41,360 bases of DNA from Desertimonas flava (lineage in GTDB: Bacteria > Actinomycetota > Acidimicrobiia > Acidimicrobiales > Ilumatobacteraceae): the NCBI RefSeq assembly GCF_003426815.1, contig NZ_QKYK01000041.1, positions 1-41,360 of the forward strand, written 5' to 3'. Under the pieces are notes generated by a model. It saw only the letters and a program-made list of their open reading frames with translations. It did not search any database and was not told the DNA's origin. Shown piece by piece: positions 1 through 11,958 of the stretch (positions are counted from its first letter, which is position 1; each line of letters opens with the position of its first letter). The position numbers and the translations under genes were made by a program.

Positions 1-1
1 G

Positions 2-115
2 AGTGGGACCCTGCCCGAGACGGGTTCACCCACGCTGCTGATCGCCGCCCTCGCCGGGCTGCTGACGGCCAGCGGTGCGACCCTGCTCGCCATCCGCGGC
101 AAGTCGGAGCGGTAG
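2..115 (+). CDS. 3' end of an LPxTG cell-wall-anchored protein (partial)
   Basis: Only the last 37 codons are in the window, ending in TAG at 113-115. They read as a complete C-terminal sorting signal: LPETG at the start, a hydrophobic stretch of about 20 residues rich in L and A, and a short positive tail ending RGKSER. In Gram-positive bacteria sortase cuts such a signal between T and G and links the protein to the cell wall. The body of the protein lies upstream and is not visible, so its function is unknown. It is followed by a strong hairpin at 147-192 that probably ends its transcript. Confidence 0.75.
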   Translation, partial: SGTLPETGSPTLLIAALAGLLTASGATLLAIRGKSER

Positions 116-146
116 CCGGAGGCCCACTCACGCCGGTCGTGCACAA

Positions 147-192
147 CCGGAGGGTATGTACCGGACGGAAGCGTCAGGTAGATACCCTCCGG
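147..192 (+). terminator. Large hairpin between the LPxTG gene and mfd
   Basis: The arms CCGGAGGGTATGTACC (147-162) and GGTAGATACCCTCCGG (177-192) pair over 16 positions with one mismatch. After one G-A mismatch, an inner GACG/CGTC stem closes on a GAAG loop. No T-run follows, so this is not a textbook intrinsic terminator. Its position 31 bases after a stop codon fits termination or mRNA 3'-end protection. A regulator-binding palindrome is the alternative. Confidence 0.6.
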
Positions 193-202
193 TCGCCGCG
201 GT

Positions 203-217
203 GGGTACGTACCCTCC
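203..217. promoter_or_regulatory. GGGTACGTACCC palindrome upstream of mfd
   Basis: A perfect 12-base palindrome lies at 203-214. Together with the next bases (204-217) it matches the inverted sequence of the hairpin arm at 149-162 in 13 of 14 positions. The core TACCCTC recurs again at 254-260, where it also forms the likely -10 element of mfd. The repeated core suggests a regulator-binding site, but no regulator can be named. Confidence 0.35.
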
Positions 218-268
218 CGTCGGTCGCGGGGCCGCGGTGAGGCGAGCCGCCGGTACCCTCGATGGGCC

Positions 269-3200
269 GTGCGTCTGGCGTCGTTACCCCCCCTGCTACG
301 CGATGAACCGGCGCTGACGCGCGCCCTCGGCGACCCGGGTGCCCGCCTCGCCATCGGCGAGGTCGCCCGGCCGATCTCGATCGCCGCCCTCGCCAACCTC
401 TCCAACCGCACGCCGCTCGTGGTGGCGTGCCCGACCGGCACGATGGCCGGTCAGCTCGCCGACGACCTCGTCCAGTTCCTGGGCGAGCCGAACGTCTCGG
501 TGCTGCCGGCGTGGGAGACCCTGCCGTTCGAGCGCGTCAGCCCATCGGTCGAGACGATGGGCCGGCGGCTCGAGCTGCTGTGGCGTCTCCGTCAACCGGA
601 GCGGATGCCGAAGGTCATCGTCGCCGGCGTGCGGGCCCTGTTGCAGCGCCTCGGGCCGGAGGCGGTGGAGGTCGAGCCGATCGCCGTGCACAAGGGCGAC
701 ATCGTCGACCCCGACGACCTCGCTCGCACACTCGCCAACTTCGGCTACCGACGCGAGGAGCTGGTCGAGCACCGTGGTGAGTTCGCCCGCCGAGGGGCGA
801 TCATCGACGTCTACCCGTCCACCGGCGACGCCCCGATCCGGATCGACCTGTGGGGCGACGAGGTCGACCGCCTCACGACGTTCAGCCCGAGCGATCAGCG
901 CTCGGTCGACGACATCGCCGAGGGTCTGATCTTCCCGGCCCGCGAGCTGATCCCCACCGACGAGGTCCGGCAGCGGGCCGCCAAGCTGGTGGCCACCGAG
1001 CCGTGGGGGCGCGAGCAGTGGGAGCGGCTGTCGGAGGGGGCCCTGTTCGACGGCATGGAGAGCTGGCTGCCGTGGCTCGTGGACACCGGGCCGAGCGGCG
1101 ATCTGCTGCTCACCGACGTCCTGCCCGACACGGCCAAGGTCGTGCTCGTCGAGCCCCGGCGGATCCGCGACCGGGCCGCCGACCTCATCGCCGAGGAGGA
1201 CGACCTCGCCAAGGCCCTGGCGTCGACGTGGGAGCGTCCGGCCGACGTGCCCTTCCCCCGTCTGCACGCCGAACCCGACCGCCTGCTCGCCAACACGGGA
1301 TCGTTCTGGTCGATCGACAGCGCGCCCGAATCGCCCGACACGCCGGTCGTCGAGGCGTCGGGCTGGGGCCCGGTCGCCGGCGACGGGTCGGGCTTCGCGG
1401 CGCGCCTGTCGCAGTTGCTCGGCCAGGGCTATCGCGTCGTCGTGGCGGCCGACGGCGAGGGCTCGGCGGCGCGACTGCGCGACCACCTGCTCGACAGCGG
1501 TCTCGACTTCCCGGTTCTCACCTCCGCCGACGGCGACCTCACCGCCAGGGGCGGGCGCATCGTCGTCGCCCCGCTGCACCATGGCGTGACGATCGGCGCG
1601 GCGCGAGTGGCCGTCATCGCCGAGGCCGACCTCACCGGTCGTCGCCGGGCCCACCGCCGGCCGCGGCCTCGTCGCCGCGACGCGGGCGGCGTGTTCGAGG
1701 ACCTCAAGCCGGGCATGTACGTGGTGCACTTCCACCACGGCGTCGGCCAGTACGAGGGCATGGCCAAGCGCACGATCGGTGGCGTCGAACGCGACTACCT
1801 CCTGCTCGCCTACAAGGGCGGCGACAAGCTCTACGTCCCGTCCGACCAGATCGACACGCTGCGCCAGTACGTCGGCGGTGAGGCGCCGACGCTGCACCGC
1901 CTCGGCGGCTCGGACTTCGCCAAGGCCAAGAGCCGGGTGCGGTCGGCGGTGCGGGAGATCGCCCAGGAGCTCGTCGTGCTCTACCAGAAGCGTGTGACGG
2001 CCGAGGGGTTCGCCTTCCGGCCCGACACGCCCTGGCAGGCCGAGATGGAGGACGCCTTCCCGTTCGTGGAGACGCCCGACCAGAAGGCAGCCATCGCGGC
2101 GACCAAGGACGACATGGAGCGGCGCTATCCGATGGATCGCCTCGTGTGCGGTGACGTCGGCTTCGGCAAGACCGAGATCGCCGTGCGGGCCGCGTTCAAG
2201 GCCATCCAGGACGGCAAGCAGGTCGCCGTGCTCGTCCCCACCACCCTGTTGGCCTCGCAGCACGGCCAGACGTTCGCCGACCGTTTCGCCGGCTACCCGA
2301 TCCGCGTCGAGACGCTGAGCCGCTTCCTCACGCCGGGCCAGGCCCGCCAGGTGGTGGCCGGGCTGGCCTCCGGCGAGGTCGATTGCGTGGTCGGCACCCA
2401 CCGCCTGCTCGCCGACGGCGTGAAGTTCAAGGACCTCGGCCTCCTCGTCGTCGACGAGGAGCAGCGCTTCGGCGTGCAGCACAAGGAGGCGATGAAGCAG
2501 TTGAAGACGAACGTCGACGTGCTCACGCTGACCGCCACACCCATCCCGCGCACGCTCGAGATGAGTCTCGTCGGCATCCGCGACCTGTCGCTGCTCAACA
2601 CGCCCCCGGCCGATCGCCAGCCGATCCTCACCTATGTCGGTGGCTACGACGAGCGGGTGGCCGTCGAATCGATCCGTCGCGAGCTGCTCCGCGAGGGCCA
2701 GGTCTTCTGGGTGCACAACCGCGTGAGCTCGATCGAGCACGCCGCCGCCCGCCTGCGCGAGCTCGTGCCCGAGGCCCGTGTCGCCGTGGCGCACGGTCAG
2801 ATGGACGAGGGCACGCTGGAGCAGGTGGTCGTCGACTTCTGGGACGGCCGGTACGACGTGCTCGTCTGCACGACGATCATCGAGTCGGGCATCGACATGC
2901 CGGCGGTCAACACGCTCGTCGTCGAGCGCGCCGATCTGCTCGGTCTCGGCCAGCTCCACCAGCTGCGCGGCCGTGTCGGCCGCAGCGGTCAGCGGGCCTA
3001 CGCCTACCTCTTCCATCCCCCGGAGGTGGCCCTCAGCGAGGAGGCCTATGAGCGGCTCAAGACGATTGGCGAGGCCACCGAACTGGGCAGTGGCTTCAAG
3101 ATCGCCATGCGCGACCTGGAGATCCGCGGCGCCGGCAACCTGCTCGGTCAGGCCCAGTCAGGGCACATCGCCGCCGTCGGCTACGACCTCTACTGCCAGA

Positions 3201-3736
3201 TGGTCACGGAGGCGGTCGCCGAGATGAAGGGCGAGGCGCCGCCGAACGAACCGGGTGAGATCCGCCTCGACGTGCCCACCGATGCCAACCTGCCGCGCGA
3301 CTACGTGTCGAGCGAGGCGTCGCGGCTCGAGGCGTATCGCCGGCTGGCCGCCGTCACCACGCCCGAGCAGGTCGACGACATCGCCGCCGAGTGGACCGAC
3401 CGGTACGGCCCGATCCCCGAGCCGGCCGCGGCGTTGCTCAACGTCGCCCGCCTGCGGGCCGAGTGCCATCGGCTCGAACTGCACGACATCTCGATCGCCG
3501 CCGGGTCGCCCGGCCGGCCGGGCGAGGCGCGCCTCGCGCCGCTCGATCTCAAGCTCAGCCAGTCGACCCGCCTGCGCCGCCTGAGCCGTGACGCCAAGTG
3601 GAAGGAGGACGCCCGTCAGTTGGTCGTCCCGATCCCGCGAACGCGTCGGGGCGAGAACGGCCCGGTCAAAGTGGACCCGGCCGAGTTCCTGGTGGGCTTC
3701 CTGCGAGAGCTGATCCCGCCCGAGACCGCCGCGTAG
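269..3736 (+). CDS. mfd: Transcription-repair coupling factor Mfd
   Basis: Mfd is the cytoplasmic ATP-driven DNA translocase that removes RNA polymerase stalled at lesions and recruits UvrA. The 1155-residue product has the usual family length. The N-terminal third is the UvrB-like module. An RNA-polymerase-interacting domain begins near residue 480 ([19 protein letters not shown]). The RecG-like motor follows, with Walker [10 protein letters not shown] near 628, DEEQ near 728, TATPIPRTL, and [13 protein letters not shown] near 900. The last 150 residues form the UvrA-binding domain. The start is GTG at 269; the hexamer TACCCT at 254-259 ends 9 bases before it and no Shine-Dalgarno sequence is seen. 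A 906-residue open frame on the other strand is a shadow. Confidence 0.97.
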   Translation: MRLASLPPLLRDEPALTRALGDPGARLAIGEVARPISIAALANLSNRTPLVVACPTGTMAGQLADDLVQFLGEPNVSVLPAWETLPFERVSPSVETMGRRLELLWRLRQPERMPKVIVAGVRALLQRLGPEAVEVEPIAVHKGDIVDPDDLARTLANFGYRREELVEHRGEFARRGAIIDVYPSTGDAPIRIDLWGDEVDRLTTFSPSDQRSVDDIAEGLIFPARELIPTDEVRQRAAKLVATEPWGREQWERLSEGALFDGMESWLPWLVDTGPSGDLLLTDVLPDTAKVVLVEPRRIRDRAADLIAEEDDLAKALASTWERPADVPFPRLHAEPDRLLANTGSFWSIDSAPESPDTPVVEASGWGPVAGDGSGFAARLSQLLGQGYRVVVAADGEGSAARLRDHLLDSGLDFPVLTSADGDLTARGGRIVVAPLHHGVTIGAARVAVIAEADLTGRRRAHRRPRPRRRDAGGVFEDLKPGMYVVHFHHGVGQYEGMAKRTIGGVERDYLLLAYKGGDKLYVPSDQIDTLRQYVGGEAPTLHRLGGSDFAKAKSRVRSAVREIAQELVVLYQKRVTAEGFAFRPDTPWQAEMEDAFPFVETPDQKAAIAATKDDMERRYPMDRLVCGDVGFGKTEIAVRAAFKAIQDGKQVAVLVPTTLLASQHGQTFADRFAGYPIRVETLSRFLTPGQARQVVAGLASGEVDCVVGTHRLLADGVKFKDLGLLVVDEEQRFGVQHKEAMKQLKTNVDVLTLTATPIPRTLEMSLVGIRDLSLLNTPPADRQPILTYVGGYDERVAVESIRRELLREGQVFWVHNRVSSIEHAAARLRELVPEARVAVAHGQMDEGTLEQVVVDFWDGRYDVLVCTTIIESGIDMPAVNTLVVERADLLGLGQLHQLRGRVGRSGQRAYAYLFHPPEVALSEEAYERLKTIGEATELGSGFKIAMRDLEIRGAGNLLGQAQSGHIAAVGYDLYCQMVTEAVAEMKGEAPPNEPGEIRLDVPTDANLPRDYVSSEASRLEAYRRLAAVTTPEQVDDIAAEWTDRYGPIPEPAAALLNVARLRAECHRLELHDISIAAGSPGRPGEARLAPLDLKLSQSTRLRRLSRDAKWKEDARQLVVPIPRTRRGENGPVKVDPAEFLVGFLRELIPPETAA

Positions 3737-3786
3737 CGCCCCACGCGTGGGGTGCGCGGGATGTCGCCGGGGTAGCTTCGACGTCC

Positions 3787-4638
3787 GTGAAGCTTCGCTC
3801 CCGTGCCCTGATCGTGGTCGCTGCGGCGGTCGTCGTCGCTCCCGGGGGCGGCGCGCCGGCCAGCGCCGCCGACGTCGCCGCCACCGTCAACGGCACCGAC
3901 ATCACCGTCGACGACTTCGAGGCCACCTTGCTGTCGCTCGGAGCGCCCGACGTGGCCCCGGCCGACCAGGTGCGCACCGTACTGACCGAGGAGATCGTCA
4001 ACCTCGTGATCGTCGACGCCCTCGAGGCTGCCGGAGTCGACCCCGACGAGGGCGCCGAGGACGACGAGACGTTCGACGCCCGGTCGGCCCGCTACCGGTC
4101 GCTGCTCGCCGACGCCGGCCTGGTCGACGTCGCCGAGCGGCAGGAGGCCTACGAGGAGGCGGGTGAGGTCGACGGCGTCATGTGCCTCGGTCTGGTCGCG
4201 GTCGACGAGGCCGACGACGACGCGCTCGACGCACTCCGCGACGCCCTCGAGGCGGGCGACGACTTCGGTGCTGCCGCCACCGACGCCGGGTTCTCGCCGC
4301 TTGCCGTCGGTCAGTCGGGGCCGTGCTTCGCCGTGTCGACGATTCCCGAGTCGCTGTCCGAGCCGCTCGCCGAGGCCGTCGCCGACGCCGGCGTGGGCGA
4401 GCTGTCCGAGCCGATCGAGCTGGAGGGCAGCGAGTACGTCGTGTTCGCCCAGCCGTTCGAGGACGTCGCCTCCCTGCTCACCCGGGACCTCGCCGAGGCG
4501 GCGGTCGCCGACCTGCTCGACGGGGTCGAGGTGACGGTGAACTCGCGGTACGGACGCTGGGACCCGGCGACGTCGAGCGTCGTCGCCCTCGACGCTCCCG
4601 ACGCCGCCGAGTCCACCGACGTCGCCGTCGCCAACTGA
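3787..4638 (+). CDS. Exported SurA/parvulin-like protein
   Basis: The product of 283 residues begins with a signal peptide: a KLRSR n-region, a V/A-rich core, then an APASA cleavage region. The mature start, DVAATVNGTDITVDDFE, resembles the SurA N-terminal chaperone domain. The second half (CLGLVAVDEADDDALDALRD onward) resembles a diverged parvulin peptidyl-prolyl isomerase domain. It is strongly acidic. I infer an extracytoplasmic foldase or chaperone; catalytic activity is unproven. The open frame runs upstream to 3598, but GTG 3787 is preferred: it gives the signal peptide, and TAGCTT at 3773-3778 ends 8 bases before it. It sits between mfd and mazG, 16 bases before mazG, so the two are probably co-transcribed. 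Confidence 0.7.
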   Translation: MKLRSRALIVVAAAVVVAPGGGAPASAADVAATVNGTDITVDDFEATLLSLGAPDVAPADQVRTVLTEEIVNLVIVDALEAAGVDPDEGAEDDETFDARSARYRSLLADAGLVDVAERQEAYEEAGEVDGVMCLGLVAVDEADDDALDALRDALEAGDDFGAAATDAGFSPLAVGQSGPCFAVSTIPESLSEPLAEAVADAGVGELSEPIELEGSEYVVFAQPFEDVASLLTRDLAEAAVADLLDGVEVTVNSRYGRWDPATSSVVALDAPDAAESTDVAVAN

Positions 4639-4654
4639 GCGTCAGGGCCGAGAC

Positions 4655-6127
4655 GTGCCGTCCATCACCATCGTCGGGCTCGGCCCGGGCGGCGACGAGC
4701 ACGTGACGGCAGTGACGGTCGCGGCGATCGCCGCTCACGAACACCGCTACCTGCGGACGGCGCGGCACCCGAGTGCCCATCTGCTCCTCGACCAGCCCGG
4801 CGGCGCCGAGGCGCTCGACCGCTTCTACGAGTCCGCCGACACGTTCGAGGACGTCTACGCGGCGATCGTCGACCACCTCGTCGCCGCAGCCGGCGAGCAC
4901 GGCGAGATCCTCTACGCCGTTCCCGGCTCACCACTCGTGCTCGAGCGGACGGTCCGGGCGCTGCTCGCCGACGATCGGACCACGTGCCGCGTGCTCCCGG
5001 CGATGTCGTTCCTCGACGTCGCCTGGGCCCGACTCGGCATCGATCCGGTCGAGGCCGGCGTCCGCCTCGTCGACGGCCACGAGTTCGCCACTGCCGCGCG
5101 GGGTGAGCGTGGCCCGCTGCTGATCGCCCACACCCACGCCAACTGGGTGCTGTCGGACATCAAGCTCGCCGTCGACGAGGCATCGGGAGACGAGCCGGTC
5201 ACCATCCTCCAGCGCCTCGGGACCCCCGACGAGGCGGTCGTCGAGACGACGTGGAGCGAGCTCGACCGCACCGTCGAGGCCGACCACCTCACGTGCGTCT
5301 TCGTGCCGCGGCTGGCCACGCCGATCGGCGACCACTACGTGCGCTTCCACGAGCTCACGCGCACGCTGCGCGAGCAGTGCCCGTGGGACCGCGAGCAGAC
5401 CCATCAGACACTGGCGCCGTACCTGGTGGAGGAGGCGTTCGAGCTGGTCGACGCCCTCCAGGCGCAACGCAACGACGAGCCGGCGAGCGACACGGACGTG
5501 ATCGAGGAGCTCGGCGACCTGCTCTATCACATCGAGTTCCACGCCGCCATCGCCGAGGAGGAGGGTCGCTTCTCCATCGTCGACATCACCGACAACGTCC
5601 ACGACAAGCTGGTCCGTCGCCACCCGCACGTCTTCGCCCCTCCCGGATCGGCACGTGTCGACGCGGCCGACTCGGCCTCGGTCGAGGCCAACTGGGAGGA
5701 GATCAAGCGCGCCGAGAAGCAGCGGGACTCCCTGTTCGACGGGGTGGCGATGTCCCAGCCGTCGCTCGCCTACTCCCAGCAACTCGGCCGCAAGGTGGCC
5801 AAGGTCGGGTTCGACTGGACCGACGCCGACCACGCGATGACCGACGTGTCCGACGAGCTGGCCGAGCTGGCCGAGGCCCGTGCGGGAGGGGATGCGGCCG
5901 AGATCGCCGACGAGTTCGGCGACGTCCTCTTCGCCCTCGTCAACGTCGCCCGGCACCTCGGTGTCGACGCCGAGCTCGCCCTGCGCGCATCGGCCGGCAA
6001 GTTCCGCCGTCGTTTCGAGGCGATCGAGGCGCTGTGCGCGGAGCGAGGCGTCGACATCCGCACCGCCGGACTCGAGGCGCTCGACGCCATGTGGGACGAG
6101 GTCAAGGCTCTCGAACGCTCCCGCTGA
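4655..6127 (+). CDS. mazG: Nucleoside triphosphate pyrophosphohydrolase MazG with N-terminal YabN-like methylase domain
   Basis: MazG hydrolyses (d)NTPs, including damaged ones, to the monophosphate and pyrophosphate. The 490-residue product has two parts. Residues 1-220 form a tetrapyrrole-methylase-like (SAM-binding) domain starting ITIVGLGPGGDEH, as in Bacillus YabN. Residues 235-490 contain two MazG domains: the first has CPWDREQTHQTL, EEAFELVDAL and EELGDLLYHIEFHAA; the second has KVGFDWTD and DEFGDVLFALVNVARHL. The E-x-x-E and D metal ligands are visible in both. It starts at GTG 4655. The neighbourhood with mfd and eno is the actinobacterial arrangement. The target of the methylase-like domain is unknown. 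Confidence 0.93.
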   Translation: MPSITIVGLGPGGDEHVTAVTVAAIAAHEHRYLRTARHPSAHLLLDQPGGAEALDRFYESADTFEDVYAAIVDHLVAAAGEHGEILYAVPGSPLVLERTVRALLADDRTTCRVLPAMSFLDVAWARLGIDPVEAGVRLVDGHEFATAARGERGPLLIAHTHANWVLSDIKLAVDEASGDEPVTILQRLGTPDEAVVETTWSELDRTVEADHLTCVFVPRLATPIGDHYVRFHELTRTLREQCPWDREQTHQTLAPYLVEEAFELVDALQAQRNDEPASDTDVIEELGDLLYHIEFHAAIAEEEGRFSIVDITDNVHDKLVRRHPHVFAPPGSARVDAADSASVEANWEEIKRAEKQRDSLFDGVAMSQPSLAYSQQLGRKVAKVGFDWTDADHAMTDVSDELAELAEARAGGDAAEIADEFGDVLFALVNVARHLGVDAELALRASAGKFRRRFEAIEALCAERGVDIRTAGLEALDAMWDEVKALERSR

Positions 6128-6180
6128 CGGGAGGTGGCTTCCGACACGTGGGATTCTGTACGTAGGATTTCGATCTGCTC

Positions 6181-6200
6181 ATCTGATAAATTTGTCAGAT
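6181..6200. promoter_or_regulatory. Palindromic operator and -10 region of the arsR-sulP operon
   Basis: ATCTGATAAATTTGTCAGAT is palindromic at 18 of 20 positions and ends one base before the GTG start of the ArsR gene. The likely -10 hexamer TAAATT (6187-6192) lies inside it, so a bound ArsR dimer would block the promoter. The AT-rich core stands out in this GC-rich window. Autorepression relieved by a ligand is the usual ArsR logic and is inferred here. Confidence 0.7.
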
Positions 6201-6201
6201 C

Positions 6202-6606
6202 GTGAAATCATCATCTGGCGACCCATCACCTGACGACCCTTCATCTGACGATCCGTTCGCCGCCGCCGAACGGCCCCTCTCGGAGATCAAGGCCGATCTC
6301 TTCAAGGCCCTCGGGCATCCAGGTCGCGTCCGCATCCTCGAGCTGCTCCGTGACGGGGAACGGGCCGTCGCCGATCTCGTCCCCCTCGTCGGCCTGGAGT
6401 CGTCGCACCTGTCGCAGCAGCTCGGTGTGCTGCGTCGTTCCGGCGTCGTCGTGTCCCGGCGTGACGGCTCGAACGTGCTCTACCGCATCGCCGATGCCGC
6501 GGTGGTCGATCTGCTCGACGCTGCTCGTCGCTTCCTCATCAACACCTTGAGCGTCAACGAGGAACTCGTCGTCGCGCTCCGCAGCGACCGCGGCGCGCAC
6601 CGATGA
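6202..6606 (+). CDS. ArsR-family winged-helix transcriptional repressor
   Basis: The 134-residue protein has an ArsR HTH: SEIKADLFKALGHPGRVRILELLRDGERAV, a recognition-helix region LESSHLSQQLGVLRRSGVV, and a wing RRDGSNVLYRIAD. I see no clustered Cys metal site such as the ELCVCDL motif of arsenic sensors, so the ligand is unlikely to be bound in the classic way. Residues 3-18 form a repeated S/D/P segment encoded by three 15-base DNA repeats (6211-6255). The GTG start at 6202 directly follows the operator. Its stop overlaps the sulP start (ATGA, 6603-6606), so the two are translationally coupled and it very likely controls the transporter. Confidence 0.9.
   Translation: MKSSSGDPSPDDPSSDDPFAAAERPLSEIKADLFKALGHPGRVRILELLRDGERAVADLVPLVGLESSHLSQQLGVLRRSGVVVSRRDGSNVLYRIADAAVVDLLDAARRFLINTLSVNEELVVALRSDRGAHR
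6211..6255 (+). repeat. Three 15-base tandem repeats in the arsR 5' coding region
   Basis: The units TCATCTGGCGACCCA, TCACCTGACGACCCT and TCATCTGACGATCCG are in tandem and in frame, encoding SSGDP, SPDDP and SSDDP. The unit start TCATCTGA also occurs at 6179-6186, in the left half of the operator palindrome. The repeats may therefore be extra ArsR half-sites rather than only a protein linker. Confidence 0.75.
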
Positions 6607-8294
6607 AGCGTCTGCTCCCTCGCGCCGCTGACTACGCCGGTCTGCGCCAGGGTTGGCGCAGTGACCTCGTCGCCGGGCTCACCGTCGGCGTCGTCGCCCT
6701 GCCGCTCGCCCTGGCGTTCGGCATCACCACCGGACTCGGCGCCCAGGCCGGTCTGATCACGGCGATCGTCGCTGGGCTCGTCGCCGCCGTCTTCGGCGGC
6801 TCGAGCGTCCAGGTGTCCGGGCCGACGGGCGCGATGACCGTGGTGCTCGTGCCCATCGTCGAGCGCAACGGTACCGACGCGGTGCTCGTCGTCGGGATCA
6901 TGGCCGGCGTCCTGGTCGTCGCCGCCGCGTTCGCCAAGGTCGGGCGCTACTTGGCGTACGTGCCGTGGCCCGTCATCGAGGGCTTCACCGTCGGCATCGC
7001 CATCTTGATCTTCCTCCAGCAGGTGCCGTCTGCGCTCGGGGTCCCCAAACCCGAGGGTGAGAACAGCGCGGCCATCGCGTTCCGTGCGGTGCGAGCGGCT
7101 CTGGAGGGCGACGGTGTGGCGAGCGCCTCGGTCCTCGTCGTCGTGGTGATCGGCGTCATGCTCGTGGTCCCTCGTATCCGCCGCACGTTGCCGGCCTCGC
7201 TGATCGCTGTCGCGGCCGCGACCATCGTCGCCAAGCTCTTCGACCTGGACGCCGCACGGATCGGGGAACTGCCGAACTCCCTCCCGCTCCCGTCGCTGCC
7301 CAGCACTTCATTCGGTGAGATGTCCGACCTCGCGTCGGCGGCCGTCGCCGTCGCCCTGCTCGCGGCGATCGAGAGCCTGTTGTCGGCGAAGGTGGCCGAC
7401 GGCATGACCGACACCGTCCCCCACGACCCCGATCGGGAGCTCTTCGGGCAGGGGCTGGCCAACGTCGTGTCGCCGCTCTTCGGCGGCATGCCGGCCACCG
7501 GCGCGATCGCCCGCACCGCGGTCAACGTCCGTAGCGGCGCGCGGACACGCGTCGCAGCGATCATCCACGCCCTCGTGCTCGTCCTCGTCGTCCTCTTCGG
7601 GAGCGACGTGGTCGCCGACATCCCGCTCGCCGCGCTGGCCGGCGTGCTGATCGTCACCGCCTTCCGCATGGTCGAGGTGCACAACGTCCGCGCCGTCGTG
7701 CGGTCGACCCGGTCCGACGCCATCACGCTCGTGCTGACCACGGCGGCGACGGTCGCCTTCGACCTCATCGTCGCCATCGAGGTCGGCGTGGCGGTCGCCG
7801 CGCTGTTCGCCCTGCGTCACATCGCCCGCAACGCCGAAGCGGTCCGTGAGCGGCTCCCGGTGCTCTACGCCCGCCGCGACTCCGACGGCGACGCCGAACG
7901 CATCAGTCCCGACGACGAGGCCGACCTGCTGCACGACCACATCCTCGTGTACCGGCTCGACGGGGCCCTGTTCTTCGGTGCCGCGCAGCGCTTCCTCACC
8001 GAGCTGACCGCCGTCACCGACGCCCAGGTCGTCATCCTGCGCATGTCCCAGGTGCAGGTGCTCGACGCCACGGGCGCGCAGGCGCTGGGGGAGATCGTCC
8101 GCGAGCTGGAGAGCCGTGGCATCACCGTGCTGATCAAGGGCGTGCAGCCCCGGCACCTGAAGATCCTCGCCGCGGTCGGCACCCTGGCACGGCTGCGCCA
8201 CGAGAACCATCTGTTCGACACGCTGGACGACGCCGTCACCCACGCCCGGCGCCACGTCACCGGGGCTGCGCAGGAGCCGTTGGCCCACGCGTGA
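6603..8294 (+). CDS. SulP-family anion transporter with C-terminal STAS domain
   Basis: The 563-residue integral membrane protein starts with the SulP opening (YAGLRQGWRSDLVAGLTVGVVALPLALAFG, residues 11-40) and the GGSSVQVSGPTGAM signature near residue 64. About a dozen hydrophobic segments follow up to residue 405. Residues 445-555 form a cytoplasmic STAS domain (HILVYRLDGALFFGAAQRF, VLDATGAQAL). Family members move sulfate, bicarbonate or related anions. The substrate cannot be read from sequence, although ArsR-SulP pairs with a bicarbonate role are a reasonable guess. The start ATG overlaps the arsR stop. Confidence 0.92.
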   Translation: MKRLLPRAADYAGLRQGWRSDLVAGLTVGVVALPLALAFGITTGLGAQAGLITAIVAGLVAAVFGGSSVQVSGPTGAMTVVLVPIVERNGTDAVLVVGIMAGVLVVAAAFAKVGRYLAYVPWPVIEGFTVGIAILIFLQQVPSALGVPKPEGENSAAIAFRAVRAALEGDGVASASVLVVVVIGVMLVVPRIRRTLPASLIAVAAATIVAKLFDLDAARIGELPNSLPLPSLPSTSFGEMSDLASAAVAVALLAAIESLLSAKVADGMTDTVPHDPDRELFGQGLANVVSPLFGGMPATGAIARTAVNVRSGARTRVAAIIHALVLVLVVLFGSDVVADIPLAALAGVLIVTAFRMVEVHNVRAVVRSTRSDAITLVLTTAATVAFDLIVAIEVGVAVAALFALRHIARNAEAVRERLPVLYARRDSDGDAERISPDDEADLLHDHILVYRLDGALFFGAAQRFLTELTAVTDAQVVILRMSQVQVLDATGAQALGEIVRELESRGITVLIKGVQPRHLKILAAVGTLARLRHENHLFDTLDDAVTHARRHVTGAAQEPLAHA

Positions 8295-10895
<2,601 letters not shown>

Positions 10896-10940
10896 GGCCG
10901 CCGCACCCGCAGCCCGCTCACCCCAGCCCGCAGCCAGCCT

Positions 10941-10987
10941 CAACGGTCGGAGATCGCCGCGTCCGGCGCGCCGATCTCCGACCGTTG
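10941..10987. terminator. Perfect 16-bp hairpin between eno and the DUF559 gene
   Basis: The arms CAACGGTCGGAGATCG (10941-10956) and CGATCTCCGACCGTTG (10972-10987) pair perfectly around a 15-base loop. The hairpin lies between two convergent genes, so it could terminate both. A degenerate relative occurs on the other side of the DUF559 gene at 11959-12006, so it may also be a dispersed or element-associated palindrome. Confidence 0.7.
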
Positions 10988-11000
10988 GCGCGCCGCGAGG

Positions 11001-11912
11001 CTACGACGCCAGGGCGACCGCCTCGCGGAGCCGGGCGAGCACCCAGTCGGGGCGGTCACGCACGTCGTTGTAGGTGAACGTGATCACCCGGTAGCCAGCG
11101 AGGACCAGCTTCGTTCGCCGCTCCTCGTCGTGTTGCCGCTGGCGTCGAAGGGAATGGGTGGCGTGCCCCTCGAGTTCGATCACCAAGCCGCCTGGGAACA
11201 GGGCGTCGAGGCGAGCGGCCCAGCCGCGCTCGGCGCGGACGACGACTCGCATCTCCGGTCGAGCGAGACCACCGCGACGGACGATGGCGAGGAACCAGCG
11301 TTCGAGGCGGCTCTCACCGCCGGCATCGACCAGTGCCTCGCGGAGCTGCTCGCCCGCGACTCCGGGCCGGAGCGATTCGATGACCGCGGCGCGCAGACGA
11401 TCCTCCGAGACGCGCCGGCTCCGCACGGCCGAGTCGATGGCGTTCTCGGTCTCGGCCACGGTGAAGCCGAACAGTGGCGACTCGACGATGAGCCGTTCGG
11501 CCGACAGACAGCGGATGCCCTGGATGGTGACGGTGTCGCGAGGCCCCAAGGCGCGACTGGTGGTGTGGACCACCCACGGGACATGGCAGCTGCGATGCTC
11601 CCTGCGGACGAGGACCTCCGGAATGTCCGGGACCGACGCGAACCCGTCGAGCCGATGCAGGCGGGCGGCGGTCCGGCCTGCCACGAAGCCACGCCCCGCC
11701 ACGTCGGCGGCAGCAGCCCACGCCTGACGCTGCCATGTGTCCGTCGATCCACCGACGTAGTACGAACGAGGTCCGGCTCGATGCAGGAGTCCGCTTTGGA
11801 TCCAGCGGTAGCGCAGGCTCTTGCCGACCCCGAGTCGATCGAGCTGGATCGACGCGACGGCGCCGTGCTGGCGGCCTGCAAGCCAGGCGACGTCCTTGAA
11901 CAGCGACGACAT
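11001..11912 (-). CDS. AbiEi-like/DUF559 endonuclease-like protein
   Basis: The 303-residue product has two parts. The first 60 residues (DVAWLAGRQHGAVASIQLDRLG, RYRWIQSGLLHRAGPRSYYV) look like the winged-helix N-terminal domain of AbiEi-type antitoxins. The C-terminal 100 residues look like DUF559, a Vsr-related PD-(D/E)XK fold: RLDALFPGGLVIELEGHATH supplies the acidic pair, and VLAGYRVITFTYNDV is the typical end. Such genes are common in actinobacteria and their role is unproven. The ATG at 11912 is chosen with AACAAT six bases upstream; GTG 11939 is an alternative. It lies on the opposite strand inside an otherwise conserved eno-ftsB interval, with a related hairpin on each side. Confidence 0.75.
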   Translation of the reverse strand: MSSLFKDVAWLAGRQHGAVASIQLDRLGVGKSLRYRWIQSGLLHRAGPRSYYVGGSTDTWQRQAWAAAADVAGRGFVAGRTAARLHRLDGFASVPDIPEVLVRREHRSCHVPWVVHTTSRALGPRDTVTIQGIRCLSAERLIVESPLFGFTVAETENAIDSAVRSRRVSEDRLRAAVIESLRPGVAGEQLREALVDAGGESRLERWFLAIVRRGGLARPEMRVVVRAERGWAARLDALFPGGLVIELEGHATHSLRRQRQHDEERRTKLVLAGYRVITFTYNDVRDRPDWVLARLREAVALAS

Positions 11913-11958
11913 GAGGCCATTGTTGCGGTGGGGTGTCACAGTCGGTCGCGGGCCGGTC

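Noticed and set aside
296-3016. A 906-residue open frame on the minus strand opposite mfd.
   Set aside because: It is a shadow in GC-rich DNA. The plus strand encodes full-length Mfd with all motifs, and the minus frame shows no recognisable domain.
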